Source of the DNA: Lachnospiraceae bacterium UBA1251
GTDB taxonomy: Bacteria; Bacillota; Clostridia; Lachnospirales; Lachnospiraceae
Assembly (NCBI GenBank): GCA_002308255.1
Contig: DBVZ01000059.1
Location: 3,698-9,201 of the forward strand
Direction: 5' to 3'
DNA length: 5,504 nucleotides
Each line of letters begins with the position of its first letter. Positions within the stretch are counted from its first letter, which is position 1. This document shows, piece by piece, positions 1 through 5,504 of this stretch. A model generated the notes under the pieces. It saw nothing but the letters and a program-made list of their open reading frames with translations. It was not told the DNA's origin and did not search any database. The translations under genes were made by a program, and so were the position numbers.

Positions 1-1
1 C

Positions 2-889
2 CGCCCGCTGATCCGGGAACAGCTCGGGATCGAACTGATCGGATATTTTCCGAATCAGAAAAACCTCGCATGGGAGAGCCGGTATCTCGGGCTCACCCTG
101 CCGGGGGAGATCGCCGGCGTGCAGGATACGATCACGCGGGCGGCGGAGGCATTTTCAGAGAATATTCCCCTGGACGGGATCCTGAAGATCATGGAAAATG
201 CGCCCGATCTCGAGGCGGAACCGCTGGATGAGAGATTTTCGGCGGCACCTTCCCGAAAGGAAACGGTCCGGATCGCGGTCGCAAGGGACGCTGCATTCTG
301 CTTCTATTATGAGGAGAATATGCAGATCCTGCGCGCGCTTGGCGCGGAGATCGTGCCGTTCTCGCCGGTTTCGGACGCGAAGCTCCCGGACGGCGTACAC
401 GGGATGCTGCTCGGAGGCGGCTATCCGGAGATGTACCTTGCGGAACTTAAGGCAAACGAATCCATGCGGCGGTCCGTGAGGGAGGCGATCCTTGCCGGGA
501 TGCCCGTCAGGGCAGAGTGCGGGGGTTTTATGTATCTGCACGACCGCATTTTCGACAAGGAGGGCAATCCGTTCGAGATGGTCAGCGCGGTCAGCGGGGA
601 ATGCCGCTACACCGGGAAGTCCCAGCGCTTCGGCTATATCGAGGTCATTTTCCCGGAGAACGGGACGGCCGGCGGCGCCGGACGGCGCATCCGCGGTCAT
701 GAGTTTCATTATTTTGACAGCACCAATAACGGCGAGGACTGCATCGCCGTAAAGCCCGTCACCAGGCGGCAGTATCCCTGCATGCAGCTCCGCGGAACGA
801 GTGTGCTGGGGTATCCGCACCTGTATTACCCTTCGGGGGTGTGGTTCGCGGAGGAGTTTGTGGAAGCGGCGCGCGCCTGGAAACCGTAA
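2..889 (+). CDS. cbiA: Cobyrinate a,c-diamide synthase, C-terminal part (5' end outside window)
   Basis: ATP-dependent amidation of the a and c side chains of cobyrinate, using glutamine as ammonia donor; cytoplasmic, corrin-ring stage of B12 synthesis. The frame is open from base 2, so the gene begins upstream; a GTG at 119 is internal, because the residues before it (GYFPNQ, then SRYLGL) match the end of the family's N-terminal synthetase domain. 295 residues are visible of an expected 450 or so. The C-terminal class I glutamine amidotransferase domain is complete: GGGYPE, the nucleophile Cys in AECGGFMYL (visible residue 173, codon 518-520), GHEFHYF (232-238), and a late His in GYPHLYYPS. 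CobB of the aerobic pathway is homologous; the cbi name is chosen because the neighbours look clostridial, and the substrate-deciding N-terminus is not visible. The gene ends in TAA, followed by a repeat-bearing gap before cobT. Confidence 0.93.
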   Translation, partial: RPLIREQLGIELIGYFPNQKNLAWESRYLGLTLPGEIAGVQDTITRAAEAFSENIPLDGILKIMENAPDLEAEPLDERFSAAPSRKETVRIAVARDAAFCFYYEENMQILRALGAEIVPFSPVSDAKLPDGVHGMLLGGGYPEMYLAELKANESMRRSVREAILAGMPVRAECGGFMYLHDRIFDKEGNPFEMVSAVSGECRYTGKSQRFGYIEVIFPENGTAGGAGRRIRGHEFHYFDSTNNGEDCIAVKPVTRRQYPCMQLRGTSVLGYPHLYYPSGVWFAEEFVEAARAWKP

Positions 890-898
890 ACCATCCAA

Positions 899-927
899 AA
901 CCATTCAAACCTGGTACAGGTGGTTCA
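899..927 (+). repeat. Dispersed short repeat, intergenic copy A
   Basis: This copy contains the core AAACCTGGTACA at 907-918, followed by GGTGGTTCA. It starts ten bases after the cbiA stop codon. Bases 899-920 are identical over 22 nt to 4224-4245 inside the fusion gene, and the next three bases match with one mismatch. The core is shared with the tandem array at 1084-1160. Part of it can fold as ACCTG-GTA-CAGGT, but this pairing is lost in other copies. Function unknown. Confidence 0.8.
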
Positions 928-1083
928 TCCGTCCGGCGGAGCATGCACACCGCTCTCCGCTCAGGCGTCGTCCCCCGGAGCCCATGGGGAAGGACATTCC
1001 GAACGAAAGACGAGCGTCTCCGGGCTCCTTTGGCAAATTCGCTCGAGCGGCGTCCACGCTCCTGCGTGGAATGCCGAACCGGT
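928..1083. other. GC-rich inverted-repeat block between repeat copies, no convincing gene
   Basis: This stretch lies between repeat copy A and the tandem array and has no convincing gene. It holds several inverted repeats: GCGGAG 936-941 with CTCCGC 955-960; GGAGCCC 977-983 with GGGCTCC 1022-1028; CATTCC 995-1000 with GGAATG 1068-1073 (which cannot form together with the previous stem in a simple fold); the 10-nt palindrome CGCTCGAGCG at 1040-1049; and a perfect hairpin at 1053-1070. No cobalamin riboswitch B12 box, tRNA or T-run terminator is visible. It may be an intergenic repeat element or a structured leader of cobT. This is inference; the inverted repeats themselves are seen directly. 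Confidence 0.5.
1053..1070 (+). other. Perfect 7-bp hairpin upstream of cobT
   Basis: TCCACGC (1053-1059), a TCCT loop (1060-1063) and GCGTGGA (1064-1070) form a perfect short stem-loop. No T-run follows, so it is not a typical intrinsic terminator. It lies 13 bases before the tandem repeat array and about 105 bases before the cobT start, and could be an mRNA processing or stability structure, or the end of a repeat element. Confidence 0.5.
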
Positions 1084-1160
1084 GAAACCTGGTACAGGTG
1101 GTACACCGACGAAACCTGGTACAAGTGGTACACCGACGAAACCTGGTACAAGTGGTACAG
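1084..1160 (+). repeat. Tandem 27-bp repeat array (2.9 copies) before cobT
   Basis: Units at 1084-1110, 1111-1137 and 1138-1160 (truncated) share GAAACCTGGTACA, then a G or A, then GTGGTACA; full units end in CCGAC. Units 1 and 2 differ at one base, and units 2 and 3 agree until unit 3 breaks off. There are no spacers, so this is a minisatellite and not a CRISPR. Each unit carries overlapping mini-palindromes with a GTA centre: CCTG-GTA-CAGG in unit 1 only, and GTG-GTA-CAC in the first two. The array stops a few bases before the cobT ribosome site, so copy number could affect cobT translation; that effect is inference. Confidence 0.88.
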
Positions 1161-1167
1161 AAAAGGA
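1161..1167 (+). promoter_or_regulatory. Ribosome binding site of cobT
   Basis: AAAAGGA sits eight bases before the ATG at 1176 and directly after the tandem repeat array. It supports this start, which gives an N-terminus somewhat longer than usual for CobT; the next in-frame ATG would remove conserved residues. Confidence 0.6.
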
Positions 1168-1175
1168 ATACATAA

Positions 1176-2342
1176 ATGGGAGAATTGGAAAAACGTACAG
1201 ATTCGGAAGAATTCGGGTTCCGATGCGAATACACGACGAGGCAGGCCCTGGAGGAGATCCGGATCGATCCGCCGGATAAGGAGATGTATGCGGCGGCGAA
1301 GAAGTATCTGGACAGCATCGCGAAACCGCTGGATTCGCTGGGTGAATTTGAACGCATCATCAGCCGGTGCGGGGCGATGATGCGAACAGCGACGCCGCAT
1401 TTCCAAAAGAAGGCGATGATCGTCATGATCGCGGACAACGGGGTCGTGAAGGAAGGCATCAGTCAGTCCGGACAGGATGTTACGAAAGCGGTCGCGTTTT
1501 CGATGGGAAGACGGGGATCCTCGGTCTGTAAGATGGCCGGCGCCTCCGGAGCGGAGATCCTGCCGGTCGATATCGGCATCGCCTGCAGGGATGCCGTGCC
1601 CGGCGTGTATGCGTGCAAGGTCGCGGAAGGAACGAAGGATTTCCTTGAGGAACCCGCGATGAGTGAAGCGGAAGCGGTGCAGGCGCTGTTCACCGGCATT
1701 GAGATCGCAAAATGGTGCGCACGGAATGGCGTCACCATGCTCGGAACCGGGGAAATGGGCATCGGCAATACGACGACGAGCTGCGCCGTGGTCTCTTCGC
1801 TGCTCGGCTGCCCGCCGTCCAAGATCGTCGGGCGCGGCGCGGGGGCGTCGGACGCGATTCTCTCCCATAAACAGGAAGTGATCGAGCAGGCCGTCCAAAA
1901 ATACGGATTTCTCACTGCGGAGGAAGTGCGCGGCGATGATCTGGGCAGCGGAGAAGACAGAAATGTCGACGCTTTTGAAGTCCTCCGGTGCGTCGGAGGG
2001 CTTGACATCGCCGGAATGGCGGGCGTTTTTATCGGCGGCGCGATGAGCCATATCCCGGTCGTCATCGACGGCGTCATCAGCGGTGCGGCAGCCCTGATCG
2101 CGGAAATGCTCGTTCCCGGAACAAAGGGCTATGCACTGGCTTCGCATGCCGGGTCGGAACCGGCTCTGCCGGTCATCCTGAAGAGACTCGGCCTGAAACC
2201 TGTTATTGACGCCGGAATGGCTCTCGGAGAGGGCACGGGCGCGGCTCTGTTCTTCTCGATGATGGACACGGTGATGACAGTTGCTTCTTCGGCGGCGTCA
2301 TTTGACGAGATCGCGGTGGAACAGTATACGAGGTTTACATAA
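1176..2342 (+). CDS. cobT: Nicotinate-nucleotide--dimethylbenzimidazole phosphoribosyltransferase
   Basis: Transfers the phosphoribosyl group of nicotinate mononucleotide to a lower-ligand base (dimethylbenzimidazole or a related base), giving alpha-ribazole 5'-phosphate and nicotinate; cytoplasmic. The protein has 388 residues; the family is usually near 350. Family landmarks in order: KPLDSLGEFE (50-59), the ADNGV region (86-90), MGIGNTTTS (194-202), GRGAG (219-223), GGLDIAGMAG (274-283), SHAGSEPA (323-330) and LGEGTGAAL (350-358). Glu352 matches the catalytic general base known as Glu317 in the Salmonella enzyme. The first 23 or so residues precede the usual family start and are charged and unconserved-looking. 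The start has an adequate ribosome site. cobU follows after 28 bases, as expected in a nucleotide-loop-assembly operon. The repeat-rich gap upstream is unusual for this operon and may carry cobT-specific control. Confidence 0.97.
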   Translation: MGELEKRTDSEEFGFRCEYTTRQALEEIRIDPPDKEMYAAAKKYLDSIAKPLDSLGEFERIISRCGAMMRTATPHFQKKAMIVMIADNGVVKEGISQSGQDVTKAVAFSMGRRGSSVCKMAGASGAEILPVDIGIACRDAVPGVYACKVAEGTKDFLEEPAMSEAEAVQALFTGIEIAKWCARNGVTMLGTGEMGIGNTTTSCAVVSSLLGCPPSKIVGRGAGASDAILSHKQEVIEQAVQKYGFLTAEEVRGDDLGSGEDRNVDAFEVLRCVGGLDIAGMAGVFIGGAMSHIPVVIDGVISGAAALIAEMLVPGTKGYALASHAGSEPALPVILKRLGLKPVIDAGMALGEGTGAALFFSMMDTVMTVASSAASFDEIAVEQYTRFT

Positions 2343-2370
2343 ATCTGAATTAACCGGACAGGGGACCGAT

Positions 2371-2913
2371 ATGTTTCTACTGATTACAGGAGGCAGCTGC
2401 AGCGGCAAATCCGCGTACGCGGAGGACCGGATCGCGGAGCTGTGCGGGTTGTCTCCGGACAGTTCAAAAATCTATCTCGCTACGATGCAGGTCTATGACG
2501 CCGAGTCGGAAAAACGCGTGGAAAGACACCGTGCGATGCGGGCCGGAAAAGGATTCCGGACCGTCGAGTGCCCCTGCGATCTGCCGGACTGTTTTGAAAA
2601 TATCCGCGCCCTGAGCAAGCCCGTGATCCTTCTCGAATGTATGTCCAATCTGATCGCAAATGAGATGTTCCGTAAGACCGGAATGGTGGAAGAGAGCATT
2701 CTCGTTCCGAAGGTCCTGCGGGAGGCCGGAAAACTGAGGGAGCTGGCAGAGCATCTGGTGATCGTGACGAATAATATTTTTGAGGACGGGGTCATTTACG
2801 ATGAATGGACCCGCCGGTACATCAAAGCTCTGGGAGAGATCAACACCGGTCTCGCCGGGGCGGCGGACGAGGTGTGGGAAATCGTCTGCGGGATCCCGGT
2901 CCGCTGCGGATGA
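2371..2913 (+). CDS. cobU: Adenosylcobinamide kinase / adenosylcobinamide-phosphate guanylyltransferase
   Basis: Bifunctional enzyme that phosphorylates adenosylcobinamide and then transfers GMP from GTP to make AdoCbi-GDP, the corrin substrate of CobS. The ATG at 2371 is chosen because AGGGGA lies five bases upstream and the protein then begins MFLLITGG, the usual family start; an in-frame extension upstream would overlap cobT. Length is 180 residues, the normal size. Visible motifs: P-loop GGSCSGKS (7-14), ATM (37-39), and RVERHRAMR (49-57), in which His53 fits the guanylylated histidine (His46 in Salmonella). LLECMSNLIANEMF (87-100) replaces the classical LDCLTLW segment, and VTNNIFEDG (132-140) replaces the classical VTNEVGxGIVP. 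To my recollection this variant style is common in clostridial CobU, so the protein is probably active. cobS starts 44 bases downstream. Confidence 0.95.
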   Translation: MFLLITGGSCSGKSAYAEDRIAELCGLSPDSSKIYLATMQVYDAESEKRVERHRAMRAGKGFRTVECPCDLPDCFENIRALSKPVILLECMSNLIANEMFRKTGMVEESILVPKVLREAGKLRELAEHLVIVTNNIFEDGVIYDEWTRRYIKALGEINTGLAGAADEVWEIVCGIPVRCG

Positions 2914-2947
2914 CGGGGCAGCGGGCGGCACGATGCCGGTCCGCGGC

Positions 2948-2957
2948 GGAGGAGAGG
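2948..2957 (+). promoter_or_regulatory. Ribosome binding site of cobS
   Basis: The purine run GGAGGAGAGG ends directly before the ATG at 2958. GGAGG (2948-2952) is five bases from that ATG, a good spacing. A second ATG at 2967 could instead use the GAGG end of the run nine bases away. The first is preferred; the choice changes only three residues. Confidence 0.65.
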
Positions 2958-3737
2958 ATGGTTATTATGCATATCATTCGTTCTTTTTTTATAGCGATCG
3001 CGAATTACTCGGCGATCCCGGTCCCGCAGTTCGAGTGGCGGGAGGAGGACATGCGCTATACGCTCTGCTTCTTCCCTGTCGTGGGGATCGTGATCGGTGT
3101 CCTGGAGTGGCTCTGGTTCCGCCTGTGCATGGCGGAAGAGATCGGTGTCCTGGCAAGAACACTGATCGGCGTCGCGCTGCCGCTCCTTATCACCGGAGGC
3201 TTTCACGTCGACGGCTATATGGACACGATGGACGCGCTCTCGTCGCACCGGTCCCCGGAGGAGAAAAGACGGATCCTGAAGGATTCGCACATCGGGGCAT
3301 TTGCGGTGATCCGCCTGATCTTTTACTATCTGCTCTACGCGGCAGCATTTTCGGAAATTCAGACCGGCAGGCAGATGATGGTGGTCTGCATCGGATTTGT
3401 CCTGACAAGGACGCTGAGCGGCCTTGCGGCAATGCATTTTCCGCTTGCGGGCGGGAAAGGGACCATGGCAGGGATGGCGGATGCCAGCGCGAAAAGGGTA
3501 TCCACGATCATTCTTTTTGCGGAAATGGCGCTGTGCATTCTCGCAATGGTCATCATCGATCCCCTGCCCGGCGCCGCGGCGGCGGTGTGCGCGGAGGGCA
3601 TGCTGATCCGGTACTTCTTTATGAGCAGGAAAGACTTCGGCGGCGTGAGCGGCGACCTGGCCGGCTATTTCGTGACGGCGGCGGAGCTGGCGGTCGCGCT
3701 GGCGGTCGTGATCATGCGGATCCTGTTCAGACTGTGA
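2958..3737 (+). CDS. cobS: Adenosylcobinamide-GDP ribazoletransferase (cobalamin synthase)
   Basis: Integral membrane enzyme that joins AdoCbi-GDP (from CobU) with alpha-ribazole or its 5'-phosphate (from CobT), completing the nucleotide loop. The protein has 259 residues, close to the family norm of 250. Landmarks: the start region with YSAIPVP (17-23), CFFPVVGIVIG (37-47), the acidic signature GGFHVDGYMDTMDA (80-93), which carries the metal-binding aspartates, KDSHIGAFAV (108-117) and DFGGVSGDLAGY (226-237). Approximate membrane segments are 34-54, 65-80, 118-133, 140-158, 183-203 and 236-255. ATG 2958 or ATG 2967 (residue 4) may be the true start. It lies between cobU and the fusion gene, which encodes the likely next step (phosphatase), with a 39-base gap downstream. 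Confidence 0.96.
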   Translation: MVIMHIIRSFFIAIANYSAIPVPQFEWREEDMRYTLCFFPVVGIVIGVLEWLWFRLCMAEEIGVLARTLIGVALPLLITGGFHVDGYMDTMDALSSHRSPEEKRRILKDSHIGAFAVIRLIFYYLLYAAAFSEIQTGRQMMVVCIGFVLTRTLSGLAAMHFPLAGGKGTMAGMADASAKRVSTIILFAEMALCILAMVIIDPLPGAAAAVCAEGMLIRYFFMSRKDFGGVSGDLAGYFVTAAELAVALAVVIMRILFRL

Positions 3738-3776
3738 GAAGTGTCCGTCTGTTAAGAAATAAGAGGGAGAGCGGAA

Positions 3777-4928
3777 ATGAATCTGTACATCGGAGGCAGA
3801 AACCAGGGAAAACTGGATTACTGCAGGTCACTGCTTAAGGGAGAATGCTGCGTCGTCCTTGACGGTGCGGAACTGCCGGCAGATCTGCAGGGCGTCCTTA
3901 AAACAGAGCTTCCGGCGGATCTGAAAGAAAAACATCTCATTTTGGATCAGCTGCATCTGTGGATCAGGACGTGCCTTGAAGAAGGACCGGATCCGCAGGA
4001 TGTTTTCCGTGCGTTCTCGGAGAAGGCCCGGGAGAGCGGTGCGGTGCTCGAGATCATTTCCGATGAGATCGGAAACGGAATCGTACCCAATGACCCCTTC
4101 GAGAGAGAATGGCGCGAAGCGGCCGGCCGTCTTCTCAGGGAGATCGCAGCGGAATCGGAGGCCGTCGTGCGCATCGTGTGCGGCATGCCGCAGGTCATCA
4201 AAAAGGCGGAACGGCCTGCCGCGAACCATTCAAACCTGGTACAGGCGGCTGCAAACGACCGCTCAAACCTGGTACAGACGGTACAGCTGTATCTGATCCG
4301 TCACGGCGCGGTGAAAGGGAACCTTGAGAAGCGGTTCATAGGCACCACGGACGAGTCTCTGACGGAGGAAGGCGCGGAGACGATCCGCCGGAAGAAAGAA
4401 GCAGGAGCCTATCCGGATCCGCGGCAGATCGATATCCTGTTCTCCAGTCCGCTGCGGCGCTGCGCGGAAACGGCGGCGATCGCGTTTCCGGGGAAGGAAA
4501 CGGTCCTGATCTCCGAATGGTCGGAGATCCTGTTCGGCGATTTTGAATACGCCAATTATCTGGAGCTGTCGGACGATCCGAGATTTCAGGCGTGGATCGA
4601 TTCCGGCGGAGAGGCGGCATTTCCGGGAGGAGAGAGCAAGGCGGAATACTGCGAACGCGTAAAGCGCGGTTTCCGCACGGTATGCGCGCTGCTGCGGGAT
4701 GCGGAAGCGCGGAGAAAAACCGCGGCACATACGGAAACTGCAGAGGGTACCGGAACGGGCAGAGAGATCACGGCTGCCGCGACGGTCCACCTCGGCACCA
4801 TGAAGGCGCTGCTCTCCGCACTGACGGAAATGGGGTATTTTGACGTGCAGGCTGCGAACGGAGAGGGGTTCCTTCTGACGATCGATCCCGAAAATGAATG
4901 CATCCTCCGCACGGAAGCGTTTTCCTGA
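3777..4928 (+). CDS. cobC: Fusion of degenerate CobU-like domain and CobC-like histidine phosphatase
   Basis: 383 residues in two domains. Residues 1-145 resemble CobU but are shortened: IGGRNQGKL (5-13) fits the P-loop with the final Ser/Thr changed to Leu; LILDQLHLW (54-62) fits the LDCLTLW segment; SDEIGNGIVP (95-104) and VCGMPQVIK (134-142) fit the CobU C-terminal half. The stretch with the guanylylated His (RxxxHR) is absent. Residues 171-383 are a phosphoglycerate-mutase-like phosphatase: LIRHG (173-177, His176 nucleophile), SSPLRRCAETA (223-233, Arg227), SEILFGDFE (249-257) and a late VHLG (337-340) in place of the usual HGG. In a cobTUS operon this is best read as alpha-ribazole (or cobalamin 5') phosphatase, so the symbol applies to the C-terminal domain and is tentative. 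The linker (150-170) is built from two in-frame copies of the operon's dispersed repeat. Residues 309-334 are a low-complexity insertion. A GAGGGAG ribosome site precedes the ATG. The N-domain's role is unknown. Confidence 0.88.
   Translation: MNLYIGGRNQGKLDYCRSLLKGECCVVLDGAELPADLQGVLKTELPADLKEKHLILDQLHLWIRTCLEEGPDPQDVFRAFSEKARESGAVLEIISDEIGNGIVPNDPFEREWREAAGRLLREIAAESEAVVRIVCGMPQVIKKAERPAANHSNLVQAAANDRSNLVQTVQLYLIRHGAVKGNLEKRFIGTTDESLTEEGAETIRRKKEAGAYPDPRQIDILFSSPLRRCAETAAIAFPGKETVLISEWSEILFGDFEYANYLELSDDPRFQAWIDSGGEAAFPGGESKAEYCERVKRGFRTVCALLRDAEARRKTAAHTETAEGTGTGREITAAATVHLGTMKALLSALTEMGYFDVQAANGEGFLLTIDPENECILRTEAFS
4224..4285 (+). repeat. Two in-frame copies of the dispersed repeat inside the fusion gene
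   Basis: The copies have cores AAACCTGGTACAG at 4232-4244 and 4265-4277, spaced 33 bp apart (a multiple of three), so the frame is kept. Each is read TCA-AAC-CTG-GTA-CAG, giving SNLVQ. Bases 4224-4245 are identical to 899-920 after cbiA. The second copy continues ACGGTACAG, as the tandem array before cobT continues GTGGTACAC. The stretch encodes the linker between the CobU-like and phosphatase domains. Confidence 0.85.
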
Positions 4929-4960
4929 AGAACGTCGGAAGAGGGGGCGAATGACAGGAA

Positions 4961-5504
4961 ATGAAATATCACGGCATTGCATTTTTATGCGGTTTCATAC
5001 TGGACCTCATCCTGGGCGACCCGGAGGGATGGCCTCATCCGGTGCGCTGGATCGGCAGACTGATCGCGTTCCTCGATGAGAAGTTCATGGGGAAGCAGGA
5101 AAAGGGCGTTGTCCAGAAGAAATCGGACGGCGCTGAAAAGCGGTCCGGAGGAAAAGGAAACGGGAACAGCACCGACAGCGGCGCGGAGAAAAAAGCGGCG
5201 AACAAAAAAGCCTATCGAAAAGGCATCCTTCTTGTTCTTATCGTCGTCACGGCTTCGGCGGCAGGAGCGGCGGTTCCTCTGATCATCGGCTATTCGGTCC
5301 ACCCGGTCCTCGGTATTATTATTGAGACGATCCTCACCTGGTGGCTCCTTGCGATCCGCTCGCTCCGGACGGAGAGCATGGCGGTCTACCGGAAACTGGC
5401 GAAAAAAGATCTTCCCGGCGCGCAGAAGCAGGTCGCCCGCATCGTGGGAAGAGATACGGATGTCCTTGATGAGAAGGGCGTCGCGAGGGCAGCCGTGGAG
5501 ACGA
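4961..5504 (+). CDS. cbiB: Adenosylcobinamide-phosphate synthase, N-terminal part (3' end outside window)
   Basis: Membrane protein that condenses adenosylcobyric acid with aminopropanol (phosphate) to form adenosylcobinamide (phosphate). 181 residues are visible; the frame is open to the window end. The ATG at 4961 is the only fitting start: an in-frame TGA lies at 4952-4954, and the protein then opens with the family hallmark ILDLILGDP, followed by WPHPVRWIGRLI (24-35). Later landmarks are LAIRSLRTES (130-139), IVGRDTDVLD (161-170) and GVARAAVE (173-180). Hydrophobic segments lie at about 4-18, 88-110 and 112-132. The ribosome site is weak: AGGA touches the ATG, and a better GAGGGGG is 13 bases away. 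Residues 43-86 are a hydrophilic Lys/Gly/Ser/Asn-rich insertion not expected at this place in CbiB. It starts 32 bases after the fusion gene, in the same operon. CobD is a synonym in aerobic-pathway nomenclature. Confidence 0.95.
   Translation, partial: MKYHGIAFLCGFILDLILGDPEGWPHPVRWIGRLIAFLDEKFMGKQEKGVVQKKSDGAEKRSGGKGNGNSTDSGAEKKAANKKAYRKGILLVLIVVTASAAGAAVPLIIGYSVHPVLGIIIETILTWWLLAIRSLRTESMAVYRKLAKKDLPGAQKQVARIVGRDTDVLDEKGVARAAVET

Noticed and set aside
155..904. Antisense open frame opposite cbiA
   Set aside because: It lies fully opposite the verified amidotransferase domain, has no recognisable motif, and has the composition of a shadow frame.
977..1031. Intrinsic terminator from GGAGCCC/GGGCTCC followed by TTT
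   Set aside because: The loop is 38 bases and only three T residues follow, so this is too weak to call.
1084..1160. CRISPR array
   Set aside because: The 27-bp units follow each other directly without unique spacers, and there are no cas genes.
890..1175. Cobalamin riboswitch in the gap before cobT
   Set aside because: No B12-box-like sequence or the expected large leader architecture is visible, and the position is inside the operon.
841..1380. Small + strand open frames spanning the gap, with TWYRWY- or PGTSGT-type repeats
   Set aside because: The repeats in the peptides only reflect the 27-bp DNA array. The frames run into cbiA and cobT out of phase and have no fitting ribosome site.
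2002..2030. TTGACA promoter-like hexamer inside cobT
   Set aside because: No -10 element occurs at suitable spacing, and the site lies within a conserved coding segment (GGLDIAG).
759..2147. Long antisense open frame (about 460 codons) opposite cobT and the gap
   Set aside because: It covers a complete, motif-verified cobT on the other strand, has a biased Arg/His/Ser composition and resembles no family. It is a by-product of high GC codon usage.
907..4285. Conserved hairpin ACCTG-GTA-CAGGT as the functional core of the repeats
   Set aside because: The second arm is changed in copies at 1112, 1139, 4232 and 4265 without compensating changes, so the stem is not maintained.

Overview
The window is one co-directional (+ strand) block of adenosylcobalamin (vitamin B12) genes. 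It covers the late, lower-ligand part of the pathway: the end of cbiA, then cobT, cobU, cobS, a CobU-like/CobC-like fusion gene, and the start of cbiB. The order, the cbi-type (anaerobic) naming and the protein styles (the CobU VTNNIFEDG variant, the CobS YSAIPVPQFEW start, and a second degenerate CobU-like protein) suggest an anaerobic Firmicute of the Clostridia, perhaps a GC-rich Lachnospiraceae-like lineage. This taxonomic call comes from remembered family patterns and was not searched.

Layout: 2-889 is the C-terminal two thirds of cobyrinate a,c-diamide synthase. 890-1175 is an unusual 286-bp gap holding a short repeat family around a GC-rich block rich in inverted repeats. 1176-2342 is cobT, 2371-2913 cobU, 2958-3737 cobS, 3777-4928 the fusion gene, and 4961-5504 the start of cbiB, which leaves the window. 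Apart from the 286-bp gap, intergenic spaces are 28-44 nt, each next gene has a recognisable or at least plausible ribosome site, and no terminator or clear internal promoter was seen, so one transcript is likely.

How the genes work together: CbiA amidates the corrin ring. CbiB attaches aminopropanol (phosphate) to give adenosylcobinamide (phosphate). CobU phosphorylates and guanylylates it to AdoCbi-GDP. CobT makes alpha-ribazole phosphate from the lower-ligand base. CobS joins the two halves, and a CobC-type phosphatase removes the remaining phosphate.

The most unusual signal is a short repeat with core AAACCTGGTACA. It occurs six times, always in operon orientation: once just after cbiA, three times in a 27-bp tandem array directly before the cobT ribosome site, and twice inside the fusion gene. 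There it is translated in frame as SNLVQ and forms the linker between the CobU-like and phosphatase domains. A 22-nt stretch is identical between the intergenic and the coding location. This points to a dispersed repeat that can enter both spacers and protein linkers. A second point of interest is the pair of CobU-type domains, each of which departs from the family consensus at different motifs.
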